Positions 23,851 through 36,113 are shown, counted from the first letter of the stretch. The stretch is 64,000 nt of DNA from Lithospermum erythrorhizon (GCA_019722365.1 JADFUC010001683.1:2542001-2606000); one strand, 5' to 3'. Numbers and translations are program-made. Notes: a model not told the origin generated them from the letters alone.

Positions 23851-24517
23851 TAATTGGATCTTTGTAATTTGTATTTGTTATATGAATTGTATGTTTTTGT
23901 AATATGATATTTTTATAGTTGTTTGTATGATTTGGATTTGTGGGGAATGGGCCAGGAATGCAACCCCGTTGCCTCATATAATATAAGCGATAGCAGGCGC
24001 TATTTTCAAAAATACGGAACATGGCTTCCGTCGGCGTCGATTAGGCATCAAGCGGTTTGAAGGTTTTGGCGTCGATGAAGGCGGTATGGTGTCAGAATTG
24101 AAAAAAGATAGTTTATATAAATGTTAAGTCGGTTTGAGATTCGGGTAGAAAAAGTTCTTTGCTTATAATGATAAGCGTCGGTATGACGTCGAGTAAAAAT
24201 CGTAAAGAAATTAATTAAAATATTTGGCGTCATTTGTAAAGTAGATTGTAATTAAATCAAAAAGATATTAAATATTGTTGAGCCTCGGTTTGACGTCTGC
24301 TTGACGTTTGACCAAGATGTGGAGACGGTATTAGTCGGCTAAGCTCGAAATTTTACGGGCCTAATATGGAGACGGGGTGACGTCGGTGGGGTAACTAGCG
24401 ACTCCCAAAACGCGTCGTTATTCGACCATAGCCACACCGACGCTAAATGGAGAATAGCAATTGGGTGTAGCGATGATGCTGCTCGGGCGTAAAATATTGC
24501 CTGCTATTCTAGTAGTG

Positions 24518-24894
24518 AGTGTGTAGGCAGGCCCAGGCCTTCCTAGCTCGAGTTTTTTATTTTATATATATATAGTTGAGTAAATGGTATGGTACATTAA
24601 AATAGCAAAGGGATGATCTTGCTTCAAAATTACCTAAAAAGGGATGTGATCTGCGGATATAAACACTCTTAACATTCAAGTTAATTAGTATTGGAAAATG
24701 TTAGTTTAATTTGAGTGAATAAGCATGTTTCCTAGAGAAGTTACGGGGTATTTATATATGTGGCCTAGTGAATTGATTGGTGTCATTACGTCACATTCAA
24801 TAATGATCATCAATTGATATTTATATTATTACTGCAATAATAATGTATTCATTATTAAGCTTACATTAACTTTGATTGCTGAACCGTTATACAG
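24518..24894. other. Intergenic DNA
   Basis: AT-rich spacer between the CACTA element and the SINE; nothing recognised. Confidence 0.5.
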
Positions 24895-25118
24895 TATTGT
24901 ACTATACTAAGCGGTCCTTGGCGATGCCATGCGATTCTGGAGGAGGTGAATCGCGGGATGTGCCTCAGGCCAGTCGGGGGGCGAGAACTTCCCTTTAAAC
25001 CACTTCAATATGAGGATTCACCTGCATTTGCGTATTTCGAACCCACACACGGATAGAAGAGCCTAGGGTGCCGGCATTTGCTCTCGCTCCTTTACCGAAT
25101 TGAACTATGTCGAGGAAA
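24895..25118 (-). mobile_element. tRNA-derived SINE, copy 1
   Basis: On the minus strand, TAGTTCAATTCGGTAAAGG (25090-25108) fits a Pol III A box and GTGGGTTCGAAAT (25034-25046) a B box, about 45 bases apart as in tRNA-derived SINEs. The body then has ATTGAAGTGGTTTAAA and ends near a GGACCGCTTAGTATAG block. The copy at 49795-49995 shares the same order of blocks, which defines a family. Confidence 0.7.
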
Positions 25119-26260
25119 AACCTAAGATAGGAGTAAAACTTTTTTTATAGCCAGATAAATTCCACCGTAATACGGCCCCATACCGAAACCCCAAAGTTTT
25201 TTGAGGAGACAGAGTTCCGTTTATACCATTTGTGGAACAAGCCAACTTGGATGGCATGTTAGGACCTGATGCCTTACCCTAATAAGGTCTGAGTATGGGC
25301 GAGCATTCCCCGGGTTGATCTTGAATTGTTGGATTGGATTGATCTACCTATGCTAAAACTTTTTGGACCCATCAATATTCCTACTTCATATTGAAATCAA
25401 TTCATCAATTCAATTGCAAATAGTATACAAGCTATAAAAATCTAAGTATTAATTCAAGTGATAAATGATATTAAGTCTATTCCTAGTAATATTTGACCAA
25501 AGTCTCTAACAAATAGGTCTCTTGTTCAAAATTTATTGGAGGATTATTTTTCGTAGCTTTTCAGGCGCCTCCGAGGATTTCTGGATAACAAGTTTCAGAC
25601 CATTATTTACGATTTCAGGTGTTTATCCTACTTTATGGGTTTCAACATGTTAAATGAATTTTGGATTGTACCCAAACACAGATTTTAATGATTAATCAGA
25701 CTTTAAAAAGAAGACAAAGTTGTTTATTGTATGTCTATGCTCCCGTCCATTGTTAAAGTAAAATTTTATGTGTTAGGAATTTGCAATTTGATTTGTTAGT
25801 GAAAAAAATGATAATGTATATGTCCTTATAGAAGATATATATCTAATTGTCGTATGTAATTATCCGATGAATCGTAATGGATCCATGCTCCGATGCAGTA
25901 GTAATATTTTTCTATGCTCTTTGTCAATATGAAATGGTACCTAATTGTCGATTTGGTCCAAGATAGTAAAATCAAGTTGTAATTTTGTTCTAGATAATAA
26001 AAATATTGCAGATTAGTTTTTGAAAGTAATAATTGTTGTATACTGATCTCTAAAAATGAAAAATGTTGCTCCATTCGTCTATATTTTTAACAATCAAAAT
26101 AAGTGAATGTGCAACATATATCACTGAGGAATCATACTTTGTAATAATTAATGTCGTTTTCAAAAACTAATTTGCAACATTGAAATTATCCGAAGACACA
26201 AGTGTATTTATGGGATCAAATCAACAGTTACATTCAAATAAAACACCAAAAATAAGATAT
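25119..26260. other. Intergenic DNA
   Basis: The part at 25140-25320 is less AT-rich and may be repeat-derived but was not classified. The rest is AT-rich. The minus-strand frame at 25826-26074 has no recognisable features. Confidence 0.5.
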
Positions 26261-26729
26261 AATTGCCGAAATGGTCCAGTAATGGGGACCAATTGCAGTT
26301 TGGTCCCCATAAGTGGCACCGATAAGCAAATGGTCCCCGTAAGTGTATCGTATTAGCAAATGGTCATAATTAACTTTTCTTTTAAATTTTTAGAGAGAGA
26401 AATTTGGAATTAAATTTTTTTGTCGAAATTGTTAATTTAGATAATAATTTGGGGAAAAATATAACAAAATGAAAATTATTGATTTTTCGTCTTTATTAAG
26501 TTCATTTTTTGTCAAATTTATGTTTTTCCCCAAAATATTTTTAAAATTACTTTTTTGACCCAAAAATAGAACCAAATTCTCTTTCTCTCTTAACATTTAA
26601 CAGAATATTTAATTTGAAATTCCCCCACTCACTGTGATACATGCTATAACTATAGACCATTTGTACATATTCCATTTATGAAAACCAAACTGTAACTGAG
26701 TCCCCATTACTAGGACCATTTCATCAATT
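26261..26729. mobile_element. Fold-back MITE
   Basis: The left part (AATTGCCGAAATGGTCCAGT, then ATGGGGACC and TTTGGTCCCCAT) is the inverse of the right part (GACCATTTG, then CTGAGTCCCCATTACTAGG, then ACCATTTCATCAATT). The match continues inward through GAGAGAGAAATTTGG against CCAAATTCTCTTTCTCTC and a GGGGAAAAA/TTTTTCCCC pair, so most of the 469 bp could fold into one imperfect hairpin. No open frame; a target duplication was not clear. Confidence 0.75.
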
Positions 26730-26839
26730 ACCTCCCAAAAATTTATTCACTTCATGTGTCTGAACTCTGAACCAATGATCTGTAAATTCATATGTGACTA
26801 GTTAACAGAAGTTATAATACGAACGCTATAATAAAGTGG

Positions 26840-27690
26840 GGATGCAAAAAATTTAGTGGGGGTTAGCTAGACGGTCCAGTGACCAAGTCCAATAACATTG
26901 TGCCTAATAAGCGTGGTGTAGGCTTACTAGCATGGTCACCACCCTACTTGTTGGTGGGTGACGAACTCTAATTATTAGAAGTCGAATTATTTTAGGATTT
27001 AATCAGTTAAAGAAAATGGTGGGGAACAAGAAAGAAAAAGTTTATTTATCTATTTAAGACTTTTTTTGAGAAATAATTAATTACTATTTGATAAGTAATT
27101 AATGTGACTTTTTCTTGAAGAGAAAATAATTCTTTTAGGTTGATTAATGAAACCTATAAATGACATCTTCTTGTGTAGTAATTTCGTGTGACATATCACC
27201 ACCTCAAAGGTGAGAGGACTAAAATAGAGAGATTCATGAGAGATTCAAGAAATAAAAATATTCTAAGAGACTTGTAATTGGGGTTTTCATGTCTATGAGA
27301 AAATACTCAATTGAGAAATCTTGTTTCTAGAGATTTGAGTATATTTAGCATATTAATTGCTAGATGATAGAATAAGGTTCTTGAAGTCTTAACAATCCTT
27401 CCGGTCTATTAGTGGATACATGGCAGTGAGTTAGCTCTCATAGTAAAAGGTGACCCGGTCTTAAAATTCTTGTGTTGTTTATTTCCGTAATTTATTCTTT
27501 ACATTATTGTCATGTAAAGATTAGTAGGTATCAATCCCGAAAGATCTTAGTAATTAGTGTAATTGATGATACAATAATGATTATCATTAATTACAAATAG
27601 AAGATCATATCGTTGTGTATCCTAAGACGAAATTTGAATTATTATCAATTATGAGATTGTCAATAATAATATAGGATTCCTAACACTAAT
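26840..27690. mobile_element. Probable solo Copia LTR
   Basis: The right edge, reversed, begins TGTTAGGAATCCTATA, a usual Copia LTR terminus. Inside, a U5-like part on the plus strand includes CCGGTCTATTAGTGGATACA and a TTGTGTTGTTTATTTCCG stretch. No coding remnant is attached. The left edge is uncertain and the orientation is ambiguous. Confidence 0.4.
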
Positions 27691-28580
27691 CACCACCAGT
27701 ATAATTTATAATTTAGCAAAATTATTATTCATTAACTAGTACCCACCACCTAGCTATATAATTTAGCAAACTCTTATATGGTATTATTTCCTTCTTCCTA
27801 ATAGAATATCCAGTTCTAAATTTTGATTCTCGACTTTGTTAAAAGTTTTGAATTCAAGTATTTTTTGAACATTGTATACTATTTGATAATTATATTTTAA
27901 TATGATAATTATAGTTCAAAACAATATTAGAGTTGATTGATGTTGCATATATATTTCCCCTCTCTTAATACCTATTTACTTCTTTCATTTTAAGGGTGCA
28001 TTTCTTTTAGTAAAGTAATAAATTACAACTTTCATCTTATAAAAATCGTTTAATTTTGATTTTTTTTCAAAAATTTAAAAAATAACTGAATCAACCTCAA
28101 AAAACACATGCAAATAAATAAGAGTTGGTGGAATGAGGCAATTTATATAAAATAAAAAAAATGTGAAAGTGGACAATGGTCATGAAATGAAAAAGACTAT
28201 AATCTACTTTTCTATAGGTAAAATACAATTATGAGCAAATACTACAGTATTAGTCTACGAAATCATTGATAATTTGATAATTCCATAAGCAGTTGAAAAC
28301 CATTTATGAATATTTGTTTTTCTTCTATTGATTTCACTTTTTACATCTATTCTATTCCGTGCGCGTCTTCTCAGCCAATTGGCTTCATGCCTTGACCCCT
28401 CCCCCCCTACCTCTAGCTTTCTTTTCTCCCCAACACTCATTCTCATAATACACAAACTATACGCGTTTTCTCTTTCTTCCCTCTTCCAGAAACCCTAAAT
28501 TTCCTCTTTTCACTTTCCTCCATTTATTCACACATTCACACACACCCTTCTTCCCCATATCTAATAAACTCTATATATTT
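27691..28580 (+). promoter_or_regulatory. Upstream region of the WRKY gene
   Basis: The last 150 bases before the start codon are C/T-rich, as in a plant 5' UTR. A W-box (TTGACC) lies at 28392-28397, about 185 bases before the ATG; WRKY genes are often under WRKY control, but one copy is weak evidence. Confidence 0.4.
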
Positions 28581-31500
28581 ATGGATGATAAGACATCTAA
28601 AAACGAAAATAATGTTGCCTTCCCAGCTGAGTCTAGCAGCTGGCAACTAGATGCCCATCCGGACAACAACGCTTACTTCTTCCATGGGTTAAGCGAGTTC
28701 GGATGGGATCTAGAGCCTCAGCAAAACTACGTTGAAGCTAATCCAATAGGATCAACTGATATCGGATGTTTTGATAAAGAAGTTACGGAGTTTGATGATG
28801 TTCTTGAGCCATCCTCAGCTCATCATCAAGGTGGTGGTCGTGTGTCCTCAAGCTCCTCAGAAGATAAACCCGAGAAGGCGAAAACTAGTGGACCGCCATC
28901 GCCATCTATTACACCGTGAGTGCATATTTATTTGAAGTATGGTTATTTTTTTGTGTGTTGTTTCATGATGGAGTTATTACTAATAAATTGATTGAGAAAG
29001 AAGATGAAAATATAAGATATTTTTGGAAATTAAATGTGAACAAATATAGAAAGGATTTTGGGGTTTGTGAAGAAGACAAAAGGAGTAAAAACAGAGCAGA
29101 ATGGTAGAAATTAAATAGGTGTCATTCTTTGTCCGTACACTGCCTTCATTTTACATGGTCAAGTGGGTTGAAGCAAGTTGAGAGAAGAGGACGGAGAGGG
29201 GGGCCTTATTGCAATTTTCTAGTATATTCTTTGTGGTTGTCATTTATGGCCATTATTATTGCATCTAAACATGTAAAATTATGTCCGAAATAGTTTTAAC
29301 GGAACTTGTATTCGAAGGAGTTCGAGAATAAAATTTGATTCGGTTCAAACAATATTAATTAGTAATTTTTCAATTTTTATCTTAAAAATTCCAATTGGTT
29401 CAAACTTTGATTTTAAGCTTTGTGTTTGAAATTCAAACTTCGAACCAACTGAACTTTAGAATTGTTATGTTCAAGCGGAATCAAATCCAGAAAATTGCTT
29501 AGACATTGTAAATTATTAATTCTAAATTCCATTTTTGGGGTTTACTTTCTAGACATATAGTTGCATAGATAATAATCTAAAGCAGCCATTAGGAGTATCA
29601 TATTTTATTATTTTATCATGCATAATCTATCTAGGTGATCATTACAATTACTATATTTTATCATGCATCTTCACGTGTGTTATTAAATAAAATAAGACTA
29701 CCCTTAAAAATTGTTATGTGGTGTGAGTATTTTGCTTATTAGCTTGCAAGTTGCAAGTACCATTTTTGTGTATTAAAGTATACTGGGAAAGTTTTGGTCA
29801 TTTGGTGGGAAACAAGAGCAGTATTTCAATATATTAGAGTATTTGTTTGTCAGTCCAATGCATGAAAACATATAACACACGCCATCCCTATTCCCTTCAA
29901 TTGATATGGAGAACTACCGTACAGATCTCTTGCTATTTTTTGATTGAGTTGATTAATAATATTATATGAAGGGTTAATGACATGTTCGAGTATATATGTT
30001 TCAAAATGTTTATAATGTTAGCGTTAGATTGCGCGTGTTTTAGCGTGATACGTTCGATCGTAGCGTGTTTCGAAGATTAATAAAACCACGAATTAAATTC
30101 GGAAGTCGAAATATAGATGTTAAATGTAAACTTTTAATTGAGTGTGAGGGTAAAATTATCCGTATTTCGTTTTTAAATAATTTTTTAAATTTATTAAAAT
30201 TTTGGGTCGATTATTTGGATGAGATCGATTTTAATAAAAAACTTGGATAGAGATCAATTTTAATAAAATATTTGGGGCGAAGTCAATTTTAATAAAATAT
30301 TTACTTGGATGCTATAAATATTTACCTCGAAATTTTATTAAAATTGAAAATTAAATGCAAAAATGAGTGTTGGACTAGTGCTACTGTCGAAGTATAGAAA
30401 AGTCAAATTTGCGTCAATTTAAACAGTTGACTTTAAGTGAAGCATTTTGAAGCGTGTGTGATCGAATGATGTGACCCACGAAACTTGTATGATCGAACGT
30501 ACCATTACCCCTATTATTAATATACGAGTATTTTAATTTCTTGTACTATTATTGTGTTTGGAAACAATTTTTTTGGTGATTTTGAAGTAATTTGATCATA
30601 AGCTCCACAAAAATTGTTTTTAGGAACTATCTATGTTAAGCTTATGCCTAATTTGTTTTTGTATTATTTTCATTAATAAATTGATTATGTTGAATAAATC
30701 AAGTCATACTTGATGTCAGATCCATTGTACCTGATCACTTAATCAAATAAAATAATTTAAAATGAATCAAGTCTTAGCTTTTATTGTTGTTCATTGGTTT
30801 ACTTTCTTTATTTTGTTATTTGAGGGGGGTACACGATTATATATGTAATAAAAAAATGCAAATATGGTGACTAATAATAGATGTTTTTATTAAGAAATTA
30901 TGTGAAATCACAAGATCATTGGTAACTCAAGTAGTAACCCCTTGTTAATCGAAAGTTAATTGGTGAAATGAGTGCAAAATAATGGATGCGATTCTTAATT
31001 AATTACAGAAAGTTCGAAAGTGGGATTTAGTACCGATAGTGGATTTAAAGGTTGTGTTTTGGTAAGTAATATTATAGTATATTTACATTAAAAATTAACA
31101 ACAAAATGGCGATTGCTTTCGCATTCACGATCACAATTGGCGCCGAGATCTCTTCTCATGCTTTTCTGCTTTTGATTTCAATCAGTCTCCTTCTATTTTA
31201 CAATTCTATTTATTTTCCTTTCAAAATAATCTCCTATAATTTTGTAGAAGTTAGTCTATTTGTAGGAGATTATTTTGGATAAAAAAAAAGTAGAATGGTA
31301 AAATAGAGAAATGGCGAATCAAAAGAAAGGTAATAACTGATGAAAGATGACAATTTTAGGAGAATTGAATTCACGTTATTTCGTTTGGTGTTAGTTTTTA
31401 ACAGACTGGCAACGGCAGCTAAAATTATTATCGAGAGACTAAGTCCCAACCACAAATTTACGGAACAATTAAGTAATTTGACTATTTCATGCAGTAACTC

Positions 31501-32467
31501 TTAATTAAGTGTATGTATTTCTGAATAGTCCTTTTTTTTAAGTCTTTTTAGTATGTAGTGTCCCATACATAGAAGGAACATTCAACTAATCTACCTTTAC
31601 TCAGTTTTGCATGATTTTCTCTATTTTCCTTAATCTATAATGATCCCATGTTGCTGATCGCACATTTGTGTTTGATTGGAAAATGATAAATAGATTGTGT
31701 TAATTTCTTGATGCATAATATTGGAGAGCATAGGTAATATTTGTATTTCCATATATATACAGATGTAAGAGCACTAAAACCAAGGGGCAAAAGCGAATGA
31801 GGCAGCCAAGATTTGCATTCATGACTAAGAGCGAAGTTGATCATCTTGAAGATGGCTACAGATGGAGAAAATATGGCCAAAAGGCTGTTAAAAATAGTCC
31901 ATTCCCAAGGCATGCACTCTGTAACATCCTTTATTTATGACTTTAGTTCTTTCTTGATAATTCTTCCTCAACATGCAATAATAATGTCTTTAAAGTTCCA
32001 GTCTCCTGTCTTTATGAATTGACCCAAGTTACCATCTAATTTTGGAAAAACAATGATATTTCAGGAGTTATTATCGTTGCACTAATAGCAAATGCATTGT
32101 AAAGAAGAGAGTTGAGCGTTCTTCTGAAGATCCTACCACTGTTATAACAACGTATGAAGGACAACATTCTCACCATTCAATTGGGTTTCCTAGAGGTGGC
32201 CTCATTACTCATTATGAAGCTCCATTTCTTGCAAACGATCTGAACAATAATTCATCAGGATTTAATAACACCCACCATCCAGTTATGACACTTCCTCAAG
32301 TGAGCTCAATTATTCGAAACCCTCAATTTAATGAACCAGTTCCTGAGGAGAGTGCTGGAACATCATCAAAGATGGTGGCGATATCAAAGCCAAAACCTCG
32401 ACACCCGCCATCAAATGAAGGATTACTTGGTGATATTGTGCCTGGAATGAGGAATCGAAAGTTGTAG
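28581..32467 (+). CDS. WRKY57: WRKY transcription factor, group IIc, WRKY57 type
   Basis: Three exons: 28581-28915, 31763-31909 and 32065-32467, 294 residues (AtWRKY57 has 287). It binds W-box DNA in the nucleus. The domain covers about residues 138-200: WRKYGQK at 146-152 and a C-X4-C-X23-H-X-H zinc site with C166, C171, H195 and H197. The block [20 protein letters not shown] before it, and the C-terminal [13 protein letters not shown], mark the WRKY57 subgroup; AtWRKY57 has been linked to drought tolerance and to jasmonate/auxin crosstalk in leaf senescence. The N-terminal part is acidic with a serine run near residue 90. Intron 2 interrupts the domain after PFPR at the usual group II site, but its donor is GC, not GT. 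Intron 1 is long (2.85 kb) and holds a MITE. Confidence 0.95.
29969..30511. mobile_element. TIR element in WRKY intron 1
   Basis: The left end (GGGTTAATGACATGTTCGAG) and the inverse of the right end (GGGGTAATGGTACGTTCGAT) match at roughly three of four positions, and both continue into an AAGTTT or ATGTTT block. The interior holds GCGTG-rich subterminal parts on both sides and a short tandem repeat. It has no open frame of note, so it is probably a non-autonomous element. Confidence 0.5.
30198..30310 (+). repeat. Three degenerate tandem units, about 37 bp
   Basis: The unit is a GATCAATTTTAATAAAATAT core preceded by TTGGAT or TTGGGG. Three copies in a row lie inside the TIR element, each with one or more changes. 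Confidence 0.65.
31910..32064 (+). other. Non-canonical GC-AG intron in the WRKY domain
   Basis: The exon ends CCAAG and the next bases are GCATGC; the acceptor is TTTCAG before GAGTTATTATCG. This placement restores PRSYYRC across the junction and is the conserved group II WRKY intron site. The nearest downstream GT (11 bases on) would shift the frame, so a GC donor is the simplest reading. Confidence 0.8.
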
Positions 32468-33987
32468 GTATGCGCATTCTTGTCTACATCTACTACAAAA
32501 ATAACCCTCCCCAAAAAAAAATGTATATATCAAACCAACAATAATATTAAGAGTGATCTATAATTTTATTAAAATATTTGATTGGTATTAATTAACCAAT
32601 ATCAGACTCCGTTCTCTCATACTAGTAGACCTTAAAAAAGTTCTACTACTTAGAGATTGAGCACATAAAAATGTTCCTTACTCTTCTTAACTAGCAATGT
32701 AAAGTAACATATTATATAGCAGTCTTATCATTATAATAATAATCCCATTGAAACCCTGGCCTCCCTAAGCTACTAGTCAAATGTTGCTTTAGATATTATG
32801 TCCCCAGTCGTCCATAGTCCTCGTCAACTATATCAGAGTGTGTGTTAGAGTCAAATGGACCTACCTGTAATAGTTGTAAACCTTTATCCCCCTAGTTTAA
32901 AGCTCCACTGATCTGTGTTGATCAATGGCCAAGCAATAATTGTCCCCCCAGATAAGGAGCCATTTAATTTAGCCAAAAAAGTTTGTTAGGACCCCTCTAA
33001 TAATGACGAACCTCAACTTAAACAGATCGAGATATTCACTAAGTAAAATATATTTCATTCATCTCAATTTAATCAATAAGAAAAGATTCTGAAGCATTAG
33101 AACAAGCTAATGATATAATATCGAATTTTAATCAAAAGACTCATTTCATTAGATACTAGGGAATAATAACCATCTATAGATACTACGGAATAATAACCAT
33201 CTAAGATTCATGTCAAAATTTATATTAATTTAATAAATTAATTTAATGTCAAAATTGAGTTTTACGGGAGATAATTTGCACTCAATCAAATTGAGATAGA
33301 TGTATGTAGCCATGTAGGTAGTATTTTATATGTTTGAGTAAGACCATAACTAATATCCCATCCATCTCTATTTATTTGATTATTTAGAAGAAAACTACTT
33401 ATTAAACAATTATTATTGATTGTATAATTTCCGGAGAGATGAAAGTTATTACTTAAATAGAAAAAGAATATTAGGAGATAAAATAAATTTAAATGCAAAA
33501 GTTACGTTGATAAATGAAGCAATTTTGCAGTGAAAGAGAAATTTTTGTTAAACGATAGAGACGAAGAGAGTATTAATCATGCAGGTTGGGAGAGGAAGGA
33601 GTTATGCATCGTTGGTTATGTACACTAGAAGATTAATTTTACCTAATGTTTAGAGCTATTTTTCAGTAGTGGTCAAACGAAACAGAAATTATATATTTTC
33701 ATATTTTCGACCAGGCTAGATAACTTATTATTAGCCCCCTTTGTTCTCTCGGTTCTTATTATGATTCTTTTTCACATCCAGCTTTTATAAATAGTAAGAA
33801 TAGAAAGACAAACAAAAATGTGTCATACTGGAACTTACTCTAGCAAGCAAAGAAAGCTAAGTGCGAATGTGGTCCATGAGACAAGTTGATGTTCAATTTT
33901 GATGATGAGTAATTAATTAATTACTTCTATAGAATCTTATTGAGTAGAATAATATCCGATATTTATTAGTTAATTATCTTCGGCAGG
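32468..33987. other. WRKY 3' region and intergenic DNA
   Basis: The first few hundred bases are the probable WRKY 3' UTR. The remainder is AT-rich, with a partial duplication of GATACTAGGGAATAATAACC near 33153-33200. No gene is visible. Confidence 0.55.
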
Positions 33988-34399
33988 TGTCATGGCGATG
34001 GTCTGCTTTGTTCGATAACTTTAAAAACGCCCAACTTAGGCGTCGAAGTGGATAAGTCGGCTTTGGTTGTGAGTAGGTCTGCTGCTTGGGGTTTGACACG
34101 GAGGCGTGGAGGCAGGCTGGTCTGCCGGGCAGGGCGAGGAGTGGGGCGTACTCCTGACCACCTGGGAGATCGTATCACGCTGACCACCTCGGGGAATCAT
34201 ATCCCTTGATAGCATAAAGGGAATCGCGTAGCGGGCGTCAGAGGCCCAAAACAAAGGAAGCGGTCCAGACCGAAGGATTCGGGGAACCTTCACCTCGTGA
34301 TAAATCCCCGGACCGCAATCAAGAAAAAGTATATGAGTCGAAGACCCAAATTTCCAGGTTTCATCCCTCCGGAAGACCTCGGGAAAAAGACACATATCA
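33988..34399 (+). repeat. 5' LTR of the gypsy element
   Basis: Shares with the right copy, in the same order, a CTTTAAAA block, GGCGTCGAA, TTTGACACGGAGGC, GACCACCTCGGGG, a GATAAATCCC block and a TCGAAGA…AAATTTCCA block. It ends at CA just before the primer site. The left edge is placed at TGTCATGG but is not certain. Confidence 0.7.
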
Positions 34400-34400
34400 A

Positions 34401-34423
34401 TTGGGCGCCGTGCGTGGGGGATC
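34401..34423 (+). other. Primer-binding site of the gypsy element
   Basis: TTGGGCGCCGTGCGTGGGG follows the LTR. Plant Tat-group elements usually carry TTGGCGCCGTCTGTGGGGA here, so this is a slightly decayed copy with one extra G and one missing base. Confidence 0.65.
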
Positions 34424-34849
34424 GAATGATATGATTCATGAAATAACTTCATTTGGTTAAAAGTACCAAGACAAACAAGCAAATATGTCCTACAGCAGTC
34501 AGGTAATGCAGGAACAAATCGTTGGCGGAATTATCACGAAAGAACCTTACATCAGCAGAGAGCGAGAAAGGTCAGCGCAGTCCGTTTTAAGCGGCCAAAC
34601 AGGGAAATTCGTGATTCTGACGGGGAAGACTATTCATCCGGATCCGCCGCTAATCCGGTCCCCATTATAAAGACTGACGAAAGAAATTGTATGGCGAAAG
34701 TAAAGCTTCATGTAGGCAGTGCCAGAAAGAACAACTGACGAAGTCACCCGTAATCGCCGGGAAAGCGAGCATGAGTACGGGGAGGGACAATGTCGAGCGG
34801 TGAGGGCGTTATAAGCTAGCTCGAACAAGTGGAGAATTTAAATAATCGA

Positions 34850-36080
34850 CTTAAAGACATTGCCCCCTACAGGTCCCTAACGAAACAAAGTGCAACCCGC
34901 ACCCCATGTATGATGAGACACAGTCGATGCGGAGGGTTTGAAATGCCACTTGTTCAAAACTTATGATGGCATGGAAGATCACAAGCAATCGCGTGAGGCA
35001 TATGACTTCATGGCCCCATATAATTTTGGGCAAGTGAGGGCGATGTTTATGCAAGAACTTAAAGCGATTTGTCGGGGCTGCGTTGGAAATGGTTCCTAAG
35101 CGCCACCTAGCAGCTGTAGATTGTTGCAGGAGCTTGATGGATATCTTCATGCCAGACCAAGTCGGGCATCCATTGTAGTTGAAAAAAGATGAGGAGTTAA
35201 TGAATATGAAGCAATGAGGCGAGGCAGCCGGGACTATTAAAATACGATTCGAGTTTCGACTAACATACCCGGCCACGGAAGAGAAGGTGGCAAGAATCGC
35301 GTTCTATCGCGGTTTTTGCGGTTTGGACGAAGGAGGAGGGTGGTGTTGGAACCGGTAACCGTTGCCCAGAAGGGGAGCAATCGAGGTCCTAAAGAGGAAA
35401 CCCGTATGGGAAGGTTCTGAAAAACCCAAAAATAGATCATTTCAAGTAGCCTCGAGGAAAATTCCGAGGGCAGAGAAAATGAGGTGAAGAGCGACCTCGA
35501 GAACCGCTACTCTGATTCGTACACTCCGTTAAGAGCACCGTCTGAGGAGAGTGTTTGCCCGGATGCCCGTGAGGCACGCTATTGCCAAAGCCCAAAATAG
35601 GTCTCATCAAAGATCATGGACATAACAAGCGATGATTTCCGTGTTTTGAAGGCTGAAATTGAGAAACTTCGTTCAAAGGGTACCTTAAAGAGTTCATGAG
35701 AGGAAACGGTCCAAGGGCCCGGCACGGGCGTCACCTCGGAGATTGGATAAACCAAGGAGTCGAAGTCCAGACGAGTTGCAGGGCGTATTGATACCATTTC
35801 GGGAGGATTGGCAGGAGGAGGAGATACCTCCAATTCTCGAAAGCAATATGCTCGAAGGGCCGTGAATGAGGTTCGCTGATAGCGACCGTTGTGAAAGAGG
35901 GGATAAAGTTGAAGAGAGTTGGAGGATTGAGATACCTCGCGTGATTCCCTAATGTCGGTCGGTGATTGCAAACTTATTGAGTGGCAAGAAGGCTTTGGTG
36001 GATCTGGGGAGTTTGACGGATATCTTGGGGATGTATGATCACACTGGGGTTACCCGGGAACCTTTTGAATCTGCATGTAC
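34850..36080 (+). pseudogene. Gypsy gag remnant
   Basis: Across shifting frames near 34940-35300 the plus strand gives LKTYDGMEDHKQSREAYDF, then RPSRASIV and related blocks, matching the conserved gag core (a TYDG…D…A.F block, later a RPS-type block) of plant gypsy elements. Many stops and shifts break it. The nested Copia element begins just downstream. Confidence 0.6.
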
Positions 36081-36113
36081 ACGTCTCGCGGGGTTCACAA
36101 AGAAGACCTTCGG

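Larger units (their letters stand above)
20516..24517 (+). mobile_element. CACTA (En/Spm) DNA transposon, about 4.0 kb
   Basis: The left end reads CACTACTACAATA and the right end, reversed, CACTACTAGAATA, both with the family terminus. Flanking triplets are AAT and AGT, one mismatch from a 3-bp target duplication. Both subterminal zones carry many copies of GCGTCGG or its complement CCGACGC, the usual transposase-binding arrays. Inside, 21990-22550 encodes remnants of the transposase C-terminal domains. No intact transposase is present and the catalytic core was not found, so the element is defective. Confidence 0.85.

Noticed and set aside
28916..29107. Plus-strand frame just after WRKY exon 1
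   Set aside because: It starts at the splice donor and runs into intron 1; no ATG start and no features.
34036..34482. 148-codon minus-strand frame over the gypsy 5' LTR
   Set aside because: It lies in an LTR, is opposite to the element, and resembles no protein family; G/C-rich LTR DNA opens long frames by chance.
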